This document shows positions 1-10,851 of a DNA stretch of 64,000 bases, piece after piece (the stretch's first letter is position 1; every line of letters begins with the position of its first letter). The notes beneath the pieces are model-generated. The model saw nothing but the letters and a program-made list of their open reading frames with translations. It was not told where the DNA came from and did no database searches. The stretch covers positions 100,232,999 through 100,296,998 of the forward strand of contig NC_080166.1 in the NCBI RefSeq assembly GCF_950295315.1, written 5' to 3'. The position numbers were made by a program, and so were the translations under genes. The stretch comes from Erinaceus europaeus (lineage: Eukaryota > Chordata > Mammalia > Eulipotyphla > Erinaceidae).

Positions 1-1356
1 AATCAAACTGGCAGATACATTGACCTTGGACTTGTTGTGATGTCTTGGGTTTCTAAATACAATTATAGGAGATAAGTTCCCCTTGCTTGTTTTAGAAATT
101 ACAATATCAATTACTATGTTGACACCTAGTTTCAAGTTTCCATAAAGAAATAAAATGTGTATCTGGGAAATTATTTTGACATAGTTTGTAAGTTGGTATT
201 GTTATCCAATTTAACTACCAATAGTATCCCAAGCAATAGTAATATGGTAGTTGAGTAAGGGCAAGCTGCTCAGTAGAAGTCATGTTCTACTTGAATTCAA
301 TCTGAATATAACACTAAATCCTTATTCATATTAGGGTCAGGAAAAAACAAATGATTCTATAGTTATATTATACTGAAAGGTTCCAATTTATTTCCCTTAA
401 AGACTTAAATTTTCCAAAATTGCTGTTCAGATAAGGAATAGAATTTCAGAGTAAGATGTATGAAATTCAAATAACAAGGTTTATTATCTTCTGGGAATAG
501 TTAATTTGCATTAACTTTGTACTATCTTGGTGAGTAAAATTCCAAGAGCAGTACAGTCTTGTTTGAGACAAGAAAGTTTGTCAGTTGATTAATTATCATA
601 TGATTTCTGAGTAGCTGTTTATGTACAAAACTACAGGCACTGTCAGTCAGAAAGGGTTAAATAGTCATGAAAGTGTGAGATAGCACTAGAGGGTAATTTT
701 AATAATTTATTTTTATTTTATCTGATGTTAGGCTTTATTATGAATTATTATTACTAATATTTTTCTAAAGGGGAGAAAAACTTTATAAAATTGCTTTTAA
801 GAAAAATTGCCTTATCGTAAAATTGCCACGTCTCATTTGTGGCTCACTGCATTCCAGAGTTATCAGTCATATGAAGCAATAAATATTTGTTGTAGTCTCC
901 ACAAGCTCCTGTGATAACATTTTATATTGCTTGTCTGCTGCCTGAAGGAGGAGGATAAAATATTATTTCAATGTGCATTTTGTATCGAAAGAGACTAGAC
1001 CTGCCTGTTTATATAGTCCCATTTTTACTCTAGGGCAACAGTTAACCAGTTATGAAAGAAAATGTGAAGTATTTGTTTCTCTTTACCCAAGAGAGGAGGA
1101 AATCAGAGATGGGAAGAAGTCAGAAAATGGGAAGTGAAACTAGACCAGGGAAGCCTTGGGAATTGGATTCTAAGTAGCTGATAGTCTGTTAGACAGCCTG
1201 CCCCTTGGCTGTCGTTTAAGGATAATATCTGACAAGGGACCTCACGTTTTTGCTCGGTGATACATTTTATAATTCCAACAATGTCACACACAAATCTTCG
1301 CTATTGAATTGTTTATACTGCGGTAGTTTTTGTTTGTTTTGTTTATGTGATGTGTG
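1..1356. other. Non-repetitive AT-rich DNA, no gene seen
   Basis: I see no recognisable repeat, RNA gene or coding exon here. The short open frames lack codon structure or a known domain. Confidence 0.5.
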
Positions 1357-1370
1357 AGGAAGAAGTTTGT

Positions 1371-1575
1371 GGCTGGGTGGTGGCATACTGGCTGAGTACA
1401 CATATTACAATACACAAGGACCTGGGTTAGAACCCCTGGTCCCCACCAGCAGGGGGAATGTTTTGTGAGTGGTGAACTACTGTTGTAGGTCGGTCTCTCT
1501 CTTTCTCCCCCTCCTTCTGGAATTCTGACTGTCTCTATCCAATAAATAAATAAAGATGATAAAAAAAATTAGAAA
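1371..1575 (+). mobile_element. SINE-B (tRNA-derived, GGCYGGGTGGTGG head)
   Basis: A tRNA-like head with a B-box-like GGTTAGAACCCC is followed by a CACCAGCAGGGGG body, a CT-rich stretch ending TATCCAATAAATAAATAAAG and an A-rich tail. An 11-bp direct repeat, aggaagaagtt, flanks it at 1357-1367 and 1576-1586, as expected of L1-mediated insertion. It is moderately diverged from the other copies in the window. Confidence 0.85.
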
Positions 1576-1586
1576 AGGAAGAAGTT

Positions 1587-2497
1587 ACAAGTTGCATTTG
1601 ATGTTTGGAGTTGAATTACATTTTCCCTCAAATTCATATGAAGTCTAAAATCACAGTACCTCAAAATGTAACCCTTTTTGTTGAAATATTTTATAACAAG
1701 TGAAATTACTTTAAATGATGTGAAATTTAAGACAAGGAGAAGGGTGGGTCTCTAATCAAGCATAACTGATGTCTGCATAGATAACATTGTGTCAACAAAG
1801 GGCCACATGCAAAGGGAAGATGAGAAGAGTATCTGAACATATAAAACACCATCTGCAAAGAACATTCAAGATTACCAGTAAATGGAAGAGGCACAGAACT
1901 ATTGTATGTTAAAGTTCTGTTGAAGCCACCCAGTTTGTAATACTTTATTCCAGCAAACCGAGGAACTTATTTTTTAATATGATGAAGAAGAGAAACAGTA
2001 TGAATAAATTTATTTTCAAGAGGCAGAGTCACCTAGTGTAGTCATTTGAACCTTTGGTAAATAGGTGCCTTGTGGAGTGATATGCCTGAGAGATTTTAAT
2101 GGAAGGTGTGGCTGTGAAAAGTGGAAGGAAGGAACAAGAAGAGTCTTGTGATCACAATGAGAATCTGACACTTGAGTGTCAGAATGAAGGAAGTAGGAAA
2201 GACTGGTTGAGAGGAGACTCAGACTGTAATATGAGTGAGATTTTCATGCTGTGGATGGGTAGTGGGTCAAGTTCATGGTCAGTGAGCAACTGAAAAGGGT
2301 GTTGACATCATCAAACTTAACCAACCTACTGTATTTCAGTCTTTATCATTCAAACCACCTCATCCTGTGTCCTTCCTAGGAACTTATCAAAACACAACTG
2401 ATATGTGATAATTAAAATGCAGAAGCATGTTGGCAAAATTATCTTTAAAACTATGTATTATAGCAATGATTTATCCTGAGAAGATCTACTTGTAAGA
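1587..2497. other. Unique sequence, nothing recognised
   Basis: No repeat or coding signal is apparent. A 64-codon open frame at 2099-2293 has no recognisable domain. Confidence 0.4.
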
Positions 2498-3047
2498 TTT
2501 TTTTTTTTTAATTTTTTATTTAAGAAAGGATTAATGAACAAAAACATAAGGTAGGAGGGGTACAACTCCACACAATTCCCACCACCCAATCTCCATAGCC
2601 CACCCCCTCCCATGATAGCTTTCCCATTCTCTAGCCCTCTGGGAGCATGGACCCAGGGTCATTGAGGGTTGCAGAAGGTAGAAGGTCTGGCTTCTGTAAT
2701 TGCTTCCCCGCTGAACATGGGCGTTGACTGGTCGGTCCATACTCCCAGTCTGCCTCTCTCTTTCCCTAGTAAGGTGTGTCTCTGGGGAAGCTGAGCTCCA
2801 GGACACATTGGTGGGGTCTTCAATCCAGGGAAGCCTGGCCAGCATCCTGGTGGCATCTGGAACCTGGTGACTAAAAAGAGAATTAACATACGAAGCCAAA
2901 CACGTTGTTGAGCAATCATGGACTGAAAGCTTGGAATAGTGGAGAGGAAGTGTTAGGGAGGTACTCACTGCAAACTCTAGTGTACTTCTGCTTTCAGGTA
3001 TATATTTTGCAGTAGTTTATGGATACGTGTGAACATAAGCTCTCTAA
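2498..3047 (-). mobile_element. L1 3' UTR fragment (young hedgehog L1)
   Basis: A T-run at 2498-2510 is the poly(A) tail in antisense. It is followed by sequence nearly identical to the 3' UTRs at 4.1-4.6, 8.5-8.9, 12.8-13.2 and 42.6-43.1 kb. Similarity stops near 3047, so the copy is 5' truncated to about 550 bp and holds no ORF2. A sense-strand frame of about 145 codons (2531-2968) is open here; see findings. Confidence 0.85.
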
Positions 3048-3060
3048 ATATTTATATAGT

Positions 3061-3217
3061 TTCTAGTTTTAAGATAAAGAAGAGAGGTAGAAAAGCAAAA
3101 AAGAGAGAGACTGCAACACTGAAGCTTCCTTCACTACACTGTGGTCTAGATTTGAACTTGGGTCATACATACGGCAAATCAGAACACTATCCAAGTGAGC
3201 TATTTCACCACCCATTA
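3061..3217 (-). mobile_element. Old SINE-B copy
   Basis: In antisense it shows a GA-rich stretch, then the gaagcttccttcac body and a degraded tRNA-like head ending near ttcaccaccca. Heavy divergence suggests an old insertion. Confidence 0.6.
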
Positions 3218-3458
3218 AACTTTTATTTAAAAGAACCACTATAGAATAAGGAAACAATATAGAAAATATAGAAATAAGGCTAAGTTGCATATATGTATCA
3301 TGTATATGTTAAACCCTATTATTAAAAATCACTATTAGCCAGCACTTTCTATCCTACAAAGTTTAGGCCCAGTGAATTTTGTCTCTTCTTACACATTGTT
3401 TTTAACTTAACTTTGAGACTGAGGGGAAAAAACTCCTTAACAAAATGCATGTCTCACT

Positions 3459-3666
3459 GCCAGGTGGAGTGCAGCTGGTTGAGTGCACATGTTAACATGC
3501 ACAAAGACCTGGGTTCTAGCTCCTGGTCCGCACTTGTAGGGTGAAAAGTTTCACAAGCAGTGATATACTGCTGCAGGTATCACTCTTTCTCTCTCCCTCT
3601 TTATCTTCTATTTTCATCTCAATTTCTCTTTGTCTTTATCCAACAAAATAAAAATAAATAAAATAT
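3459..3666 (+). mobile_element. Old SINE-B copy
   Basis: The order is head gccaggtggagtgcagctgg, B-box-like gggttctagctcc, CT-rich body and an AATAAA-rich tail. It is diverged, and no clear TSD was found. Confidence 0.75.
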
Positions 3667-4040
3667 TTTTAAAAGAAAGTTTTTAAGAAACAGGTGTCTA
3701 ACTATTAAAAACAAACAAAAAAAACCTATTCAATACTTAAACCAGAGAGGATTTGTTTCATACTAATGAATATCATTAGAAAGTAAAAACATACTGAAGT
3801 CAATACAAATAAACAGAAATGGAAACCATAATGAAAACAGAATATAGAACTCATGAATTTCAAAATCTATATACTGTCCTTAATATTCAAACATTTATCA
3901 AATTATTTATTTTGTGCTTATGATATTGCAAGAAGTAAATTGGGCTCTTGAGGTATATTGATGAACATAGTAAACTACAAAATAGACCTATTTATTTTAG
4001 AGGAGGCATCAGAATAAAAGAGGCAACACCGTAAATAAGT
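3667..4040. other. Unique AT-rich DNA before an L1 insertion
   Basis: No feature recognised. Its last bases begin the L1 target site (4041-4057). Confidence 0.4.
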
Positions 4041-5267
4041 AAATCATTCACTATTTTTTTTTAATTTAAGAAAGGAGACATTAACAAAATCATAGGATGG
4101 GAGGGTACAACTCCACACAATTCCCGCCACCCAATCTCTATATCCCATCCCCTCCCCACTAGCTTTCCCATTCTCTGTCCCTCTGGGAGCATGGACCCAG
4201 GGTCGTTGTGGGTTGCAGAAGGTAGAAGGTCTGGCTTCTGTAATTGCTTCCTCGCTGAACATGGGCGTTGGATGGTTGATCCATACTCCCAGTCTGCCTC
4301 TCTCTTTCCCTAATAGGGTGAGTCTCTGGGGAAGCGGAACTCCAGGACTCATTGGTGGGGTCTTTAGTCCAGGGAAGCCTGGCCAGCATCCTGATGGCAT
4401 CTGGAACCTGAGGGCTGAAAAGAGAGTTAACATACAAAGCCAAACAAATTGTTGAAGAATCATGGGCCCAAAGGATGGAATAGTGGAGATAAAGTGTTGG
4501 GCCCATGCCCAACTCACTGCAAACTCTAGTGTACTACTGCTTTCAGGTATATATTTGCCCTGGTTTATGGATACGTGTGGACATATGCTCTATCTCCTGG
4601 AACCTGGTATATATCTAGGTTTTGGGACTTTGTTAGGAAGTGAACCACCTGGGATGGAGTTAGAGAATACTAACTCTCGAGTAATAAAGCTGAAGGGTTG
4701 TTGTTCCACACCTGAAGTCTCTGGACACAGTCTGAAGTGAAGCATGCTGGGGTGGCACTCGTTGTGTTGATTAGGTTGCAATCAGCGATGCAATATTATT
4801 TGATAAGAATTGGGAGAAGCATATGGGAAAGTGGGCCCTACCCTAGGGTCCCAGGACTGGGGGAAGTTTAGGCTCTATAGTGGAAATGTGAGGTTCTTAC
4901 TGTCTTATGGTTCAAGAAGACAATAGATAGTTATTGTTAACATCACATTATTTGGTAATTGGGTTAACTTTGAAAAGTCCCTTTGTTAGACATACAATCA
5001 ATTTTCCCCCCTCTCATATTAATTAAATAGTGATTTATATTACTACAATTTAATAGGTGCTTACATAAACACCATTCCCACCACCAAAAGATTGTGTCCC
5101 ATCCAAACCACCCACCCACACCCACCCCCACTCCCACCCCCACCCCACCCCCGCCTGCCCAGGAAGCCGCATGTCCATCCTCCCCCTCACCACAGGGTTT
5201 TTACTTTGGTGCACTACTTTCAATTTAGTCAGATCCTGCTTTTAGTTTCCCTTTCTGATCTTCTTTC

Positions 5268-5820
5268 TCAACTTCTGTTGATGAGTGGGATCATCCCATA
5301 CTCATCTTTATCTTTCTGACTTAGCTCACTTAACATAATTCCTTCTAGCTCTGTCCAAGATGGGTCAGAGAAGTTGAGTTCATTGTTCTTAGTAGCTGCA
5401 TAGTATTCCATTGTGTATATATACCACAGCTTTCTCAGCCACTCATCTGTTATTGGGCACCAGGGTTGCTTCCAGGTTTTAGCTATTATGAATTGTGCTG
5501 CTATGAACATAGGAGTACACACCTCTTTTTGGTTGGATGTTATGGACTTCTTGGGGTATATCCCCAGGAGAGGAATTACTGGGTCATATGGAAGGTCCAT
5601 GTCTAGCCTTCTGAGAGTTCTCCAGACAGCTCTCCACAGGTGCTGGACCAATTACATTCCCACAGCCATGTAAAAGGCTTCCTTTGTCCCCACATCCTCT
5701 CCAGCATTTGTTGCTGCTGTCCTTTTTGATGTATGCCATTCTTACAGGAGTAAGGTGGTATCGCAATGTTGTCTTTATTTGCAGTTCTCTGACAATCAGC
5801 GACCTGGAACAGTTTTTCAT
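5268..5820 (-). pseudogene. L1 ORF2 C-terminal fragment
   Basis: The antisense reading gives the conserved L1 ORF2 C-terminus, including IYTMEYYAATKNNE and WTELEGIMLSELSQKDKDEYG, ending at the natural stop near 5268. It is broken by frameshifts between the frames starting at 5651 and 5820. No promoter or start is present. It is a dead fragment of the 5'-inverted L1 copy. Confidence 0.85.
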
Positions 5821-6350
5821 CTAATCTTTGATAAGGAGGCCCAAAGTATTAAATGGAAGAAAGAGGCTCTCTTCAATAAATGGTGCTGGGAAAACTGGGT
5901 TGAAACGTGCAGGAGAATGAAACTGAACCACTTTATCTCACCAGAAACAAAAATCAACTCCAAATGGATCAAAGACCTTGATGTTAGACCAGAAACAATC
6001 AAATACTTAGAGGAAATCATTGGTAGAATACTTTCCCACCTAAACCTCAAGGACATCTTTGATGCAAGAAACCCAATTGCAAGAAAGACTAAAGCAGAAA
6101 CAAACAAATGGGACTATATTAAATCGAAAAGCTTCTGCACAGCCAAAGAAACTATCACACAAACAAAAAGACCCCTCACAGAATGGGAGAAGATCTTCAC
6201 ATGCCATACATCAGACAAGAGACTAATCACCAAAATATACAAAGAGCTCAGCAAACTTAGCACCAAAAAAAAAAAACAAATGACCCTATCCATAAACGGG
6301 CAGAGGATATAAACAGAACATTCACTACAGAGGAGATCCAAAAGGCTAAC
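5821..6350 (+). pseudogene. L1 ORF2 segment, inverted part
   Basis: The forward frame encodes an ORF2 region downstream of the reverse transcriptase, with MKLNHFISPETKINSKWIKD near 5918 and [19 protein letters not shown] near 6131. The frame stops at 6312 after an expanded A-run (6270-6280). It is the inverted 5' portion of the twin-primed L1. Confidence 0.85.
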
Positions 6351-6536
6351 AAATCATTCACTATTTTACACAAGTATACAGGGATCATGAGTGCTGGGGT
6401 AGGGTAAAAATTTGTTTGCAGAATTAGGAAGCTTGGTCTGAATAAACTTTAGTGAAAATGTGAAATAATATAAGCTAAGATTTAAAGGGAAAGATCTATC
6501 TTAGCAGGTATCTGGGGAGAGAGGTTTGATACATGA

Positions 6537-6712
6537 TAGAGACTGAGGGACATAGAGAAGGATGGGGGAGATAGGGAGAGAGACAGAGAGACATCTGCAG
6601 CCCTTTTTCACCACTTGTGAAGCTTCCTTGCAGGTAGGGACCAGGGTCTTGAACCCAGGTCCTTGAGCACTGCAATATGTGTGCTCTACCAGGTGCACCA
6701 CCACCTGGCCTT
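6537..6712 (-). mobile_element. SINE-B copy, antisense
   Basis: A GA-rich body precedes acatctgcagccc, the gaagcttccttgcaggt segment and a head complement ending caccaccacctggcc. It is a typical diverged SINE-B. Confidence 0.75.
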
Positions 6713-6794
6713 GAGGGAGTTATTGAGAGGAGAACAAAACCAAATCCCTAAAGTGGATCATGTGTGCTGTATTCAGGCAAAAGAAGGGTGATGC

Positions 6795-6905
6795 AGGGTA
6801 AGGGTTGATAGCATAATGGTTACACAAAGAGATTCTCCTTCCTAAGGCTCCAGAGTCCCAGGTTTAATCTCCTGCACCACCACCAAGCCAGGGCTAGCAG
6901 TATTC
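6795..6905 (+). mobile_element. SINE-C copy (GGGTARRRGATAGCATAATGG head)
   Basis: The head gggttgatagcataatggtt is followed by ctaaggctccagagtcccaggtttaa and a short CACCACCACCAAGCCAGGG tail module. It belongs to the same family as 17.4 and 37.1 kb and the fragment inside ERVs at 32.6 and 41.8 kb. Confidence 0.65.
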
Positions 6906-7254
6906 TAGTTATAACTAAATAATTAAATGTGTTTTTGTTTTTTTAAGGATGATATACTCTGGCCAGAACATAAGAAAAAAGGTTCAAGGAGGAAAGGGGG
7001 CTGGGTGATGGCAGAAATTTGCAGCTTTGCAGAGAGCTGAGACTTTTACTATGAGTGGGAATCAGAGCAGTCTTTTTTCACTGAGGAAAGACAATAGCAA
7101 ACTGTTTTTGAAAGAATTACTCTTGTTCTACTAAATACTTCATTTCAGTGGAAGCATGTAGTGTGGTCTTTTTATTTAACTGATACTTTACTTTTTACAA
7201 TGCCATATATATCCCTGCATAATAGTGCAAATGGAAACTTTCCCCTCTCTTCTT
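6906..7254. other. No feature recognised
   Basis: Unique or heavily decayed sequence. A short match to a SINE-B head near 7000 is too weak to call. Confidence 0.3.
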
Positions 7255-7530
7255 TTAACACTGAGCAATATACCATATTTAAAAAAATCAATTTGCCTAT
7301 TAGTAGACATTTGAATTGTTTCTGTGTCTTGGCTACTGTGAACAATGTTGTAGTGACTTAACATGGAAGTGCATTTTACCTCTTCAAGATCCTAAAGTCC
7401 ATTCTTTTGAATATATATACACTGATGAAATTGTTGCACCTTGTGGCTATTCTAATTTCTTAAAGAACATCTACCTTGGTTTCCATAGAGAGGTACTATT
7501 TTATAATTCTACCACATTTATTCTAGTAAT
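7255..7530 (-). mobile_element. Ancient mammalian L1 ORF2 remnant
   Basis: In antisense the order of landmarks is that of the old L1 ORF2 C-terminal region: tagacatttgaattgtttctg, tgtcttggctactgtgaacaatg, cttttgaatatatatacac and gaggtactattttataattctaccac. It is strongly diverged from the young hedgehog L1. Confidence 0.7.
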
Positions 7531-7670
7531 TATCTTTAGTGCATGTATATATCAGAACCCATGGCATTGTATACATCAACTATATGAATTCTCTTTTACC
7601 AACTATACCTCTTATACCTATAAGGATAAAGAAGAATTACTCTAGTTAAAAGCATAGAAATAGGCTTTGG

Positions 7671-8998
7671 TTCAAAAAGACACTCAATAGTTAATATTAT
7701 CATCACATTATTTGTTAATTGGGTTAACTTTGAAAAGACCCTTTGTTATGGTTTGCTGGACAGTACCCAGTATCTTGTATATAGCTGTGCTATTGGAAGC
7801 TTCTAATCTACTTGGTCTAGGCTTTTGAGAGAGTCCGCATATCAAATACATAGCCTATATATTAAAATGATTCAGTTTGTCTTTTGAGAAACTTTGAGAC
7901 ATACAATTGATTTCCCCCTCTCATATTAATTAGCTACTGATTTATATGTCTACATTTTGCTAGGAGTGTACATAAACACCATTCCCACCACCAAAGGACT
8001 GTGACCCATCCCTCCAGTCCACTCCCAACCCCCACTGGCCCAGGAAGCTACATGCCTACCCCTCACCACTGGGTTTTTACTTTGGTGCCCTACTTACAAT
8101 TTGATAAGACAGCAGGAACCTCACATCTTCACTATAGAGCCCCTACTTCCCCCAGTCCTGGAACCCTTGGATAGGGCCCACTTTCCCGTATGCATCTCCC
8201 AATCCAAACCAAATAACATTGCATCTGCCGATCACAACCTAACCAAAGCAACGATTGCTACCTCAACATGCTTCACCTCAGACTGTATCCAGAGACTTCA
8301 CGTGTGGAATGACAACCCTTCAGCTTCATTACTCGGGTGAGACCTTTCCTTTAATAGTACACTCTAATTTCATCTCAGGTAGTTCACTTTCTAACAAAGT
8401 CCCATAACCTAGATATACACCAGTTTCTGTGAGAGAGAGCTTATGTGCACACGTATCCATAAACTACTGCAAAATATATACCTGAAAGCAGGACTACACT
8501 AGAGTTTGCAGTGAGTACCTCCCTAACACTTCCTCTCCACTATTCCAAGCTTGGGATCCATGATTGCTCAACAAATTGTTTGGCTTCTTATGTTAACTCT
8601 CTTTTCAATCACCAGGTTCCAGATGCCACCAGGATGCTGGCTAGGCTTCCCTGGATTGAAGACCCCACCAATGTGTCCTGGAGCTCAGCTTCCCCAGAGT
8701 CACACCCTACTAGGGAAAGAGAGAGGCAGACTGGGGGTATGGACCGACCAGTCAACGCCCATGTTCAGCGGGGAAGCAATTACAGAAGCCAGACCTTCTA
8801 CCTTCTGCATCCCTCAACGACCCTGGGTCCATGCTCCCAGAGGGATAGAGAATGGGAAAGCTATCAGGGGAGGGGGTGGGTTATGGGGATTGGGTGTTGG
8901 GAATTGTGTGGAGTTGTACCCCTCCTACCTTATGCTTTTGTTCACTAATCCTTTCTTAAATAAAAAATTAAAAAAAAAAATACAAAAAAAAAAAAAAA
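7671..8998 (+). mobile_element. Second L1 insertion with 5' inversion
   Basis: 8104-8998 is L1 3' UTR in sense, ending in an A-rich tail. 7671-8103 is the immediately upstream 3' UTR/ORF2-proximal segment in antisense. Compared with the intact order at 11.99-13.27 kb, the parts were neighbours before inversion. A 15-bp TSD, agaaataggctttgg, lies at 7656-7670 and 8999-9013. No ORF2 coding remains beyond the extreme 3' flank. Confidence 0.92.
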
Positions 8999-9024
8999 AG
9001 AAATAGGCTTTGGGCACAGTCATT

Positions 9025-9175
9025 TTTTAAAAAAAGATTTTATTTATTTATGAGAAAGAAAGGAGGAGAGAGAAAGAACCAGACATCACTCTGGCACATG
9101 TGCTGCTGGGGATTGAACTTGGGACTTCATGCTTGAGAGTCCAAAACCCTATCACTGCGCCACCTTCCGGACCAC
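9025..9175 (-). mobile_element. SINE-D copy, antisense
   Basis: The antisense copy begins with a T-rich tail and gattttatttatttatgag, then cacatgtgctgctggggattgaac and a head complement ending cactgcgccaccttccgg. A 13-bp repeat with one mismatch (gggcacagwcatt) at 9012-9024 and 9176-9188 is its TSD. It landed directly beside the earlier L1, so the 3' flank of that L1 is duplicated. Confidence 0.85.
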
Positions 9176-9325
9176 GGGCACAGACATTGAAGGATATTTC
9201 CTAAGAGGAAGATATTGTAGCAAACTTAATTACAATGGGAAGTACTTCAACCTCAAAAGGTTGTAATATTATGGGTAAAATCTATTTATATTTTAGATGC
9301 ATATTGAAGATAAATACAACAGGAT

Positions 9326-9600
9326 TTTTTTTTTCTTGCTACCAGAATTATCACTGGGACTTGGTGCAAGCATGCTCTACTTTTCTCAGCAACCAACTTT
9401 TTTCCCTTCTTTTCTTTATTACAGAGCATGAGAGATAGAAGGAGACAAGGAGAGAGAGGGGGAAGATAGAAAAGAAAAAGAGAGTCCTTGTCTACTGCTT
9501 GAGATGCTTTCATTCTACAGGTGGGGACTGGAAGGTTGAGCCTGAGTCCTCAAGTATGATAATATATGCTCTCCTGGATGTGTCACAACTCAGCCCCCAA
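9326..9600 (-). mobile_element. Old composite SINE, antisense
   Basis: An extra 3' module (ttgctaccagaattatcactggg) precedes the GA-rich body and a decayed head ending cacaactcagccccc. This resembles SINE-A or SINE-B copies with an added 3' module, but is more decayed. Confidence 0.6.
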
Positions 9601-9753
9601 TACAAAAGGACTTGGGGACAAAGATGTCTCCAACATGTTCAAATCATACAACAAAAAGATAGTTTTTCTATCACCTGGAAGGTACAAGGAAGAAAGGAAG
9701 AAGTGAGCAGGTATGGAGGAAGTAAGTAGCAAAAGGGGATGCTCAAATTCAGA

Positions 9754-9807
9754 CATGCTGAATTTGAGATGTTTATTAGGCATGCTGGATTTGAGAGGTT
9801 TATTAGG
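9754..9807. repeat. Two-copy 27-bp tandem duplication
   Basis: Units at 9754-9780 and 9781-9807 differ at two positions (gaattt/ggattt and gatgt/gaggt). No transposon hallmark surrounds them. Confidence 0.8.
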
Positions 9808-10082
9808 CATCCAGTGAAAATGATGTGCAGGTAATTCTGTATTTAGACTGGAGATCTGCAGATAAATGTCAACAGTTGATATGGTGTATGAAACTGAATA
9901 TGGTCATTTGAAGAGAAAATGAATATTTTGTAAATAATGTGTGTGAATTGTAAGCAATAAGGGACTAATAAATATAACGTATTGGAGAATGAAAGATGGA
10001 ACCAAAGGAAATGGAGAAGAAGCTACTAATAAGATAGGAGAAATAAAGATACAGTTGTAACCTGAGAGATTATAAATAGTAC

Positions 10083-10096
10083 GGGGGGGGGGGGGG
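10083..10096. repeat. Run of 14 G
   Basis: An uninterrupted G14 homopolymer in otherwise AT-rich DNA. Its length may be polymorphic or subject to assembly error. Confidence 0.9.
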
Positions 10097-10313
10097 TTAA
10101 GTCCCAGGAAAAATTGGTAAGGTCATCTGCCAAGAGAAATAAGGTTTGGTGTCATATTAGCATCTGTAACTTGGTGACTGAAAAATATATAAATCAGGAC
10201 AAATTGTTAGCTGATCAGGAAAACTAAAGATAAGAGTAGAGCAGATAGAACTAAGGGTCTTGGTGTGGGAAGAAGCTAGGAAGTCTATTTTAGGTATATT
10301 CCAAGGGGCCCCT

Positions 10314-10782
10314 TGTTGGGATACTGTACAGATGTGGTTGAACATTGGCAGGGTCCACAAAGCACTATATTTCCATGCAAGTATCATTTACATATCCCCC
10401 ACCACATTATCCCCTCAGGGTATTGCTAATTTTTGCCAGCTAAAAATACAGCAACTGCAACTGAGGAAGTTCCCAGAATGCCTTTTTCTTTTCTCCACCA
10501 TCTTCCCTAGCCAATTCTGTCCCGACTTGCCACTTCTGTTTTTACCCTATAAAACCTGCTACTGTTGCTTGTTTTGCCCCTTTTTACCTCTCTTTCTCTT
10601 CTAAGTACTGACCTGGAGAAGGGCTGGCATGCACAGTGGGAGGCGTCCATTTTGCTAACTCCATGTGGCCTAAAACCTCTGTACTCACACCCAGCTCTGG
10701 GGTTCCTGCATGAATAAAGGTTTGTGTTCCCGCTCTGCCACGAACGAGTTCCTGGTCACTCTCCCAGGACACATCCCCGACA
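10314..10782 (+). mobile_element. Solo LTR of an ERV
   Basis: The element runs TGTTGGGATA...CCCCGACA. It has a TATA box (tataaaa, 10549-10555) and a polyadenylation signal (aataaa, 10713-10718) followed by a U5-like region with the 'gagttcctggtcact' block shared by other LTRs here. Flanking hexamers gcccct (10308-10313) and gcccat (10783-10788) are a 6-bp TSD with one mismatch. No internal ERV sequence remains, so it is a recombined solo LTR. Confidence 0.8.
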
Positions 10783-10851
10783 GCCCATGACTTAACTGAT
10801 TTTTGCCTGAACACAATAGCTAACATGCAGGTGGGCTAAAATTATACTCTG

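Larger units (their letters stand above)
4058..6350 (-). mobile_element. L1 insertion with 5' inversion (twin-primed)
   Basis: The 3' part (4058-5820) is antisense: poly(T), the long 3' UTR, then the end of ORF2. The 5' part (5821-6350) is in the opposite orientation and holds the upstream-adjacent ORF2 segment. A 17-bp TSD, aaatcattcactatttt, lies at 4041-4057 and 6351-6367. The two parts meet at CAT (5818-5820), which both share. In the source order they abut without visible loss or duplication. This is the known signature of twin priming during target-primed reverse transcription. Confidence 0.92.

Noticed and set aside
1103..1291. 62-codon minus-strand frame
   Set aside because: Short, without domain or context; typical random frame.
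5413..5673. Forward frame with HSSVIGHQGCFQVLAIMNCA
   Set aside because: It is the opposite-strand shadow of the L1 ORF2 C-terminus, and recurs antisense to every ORF2 end in the window.
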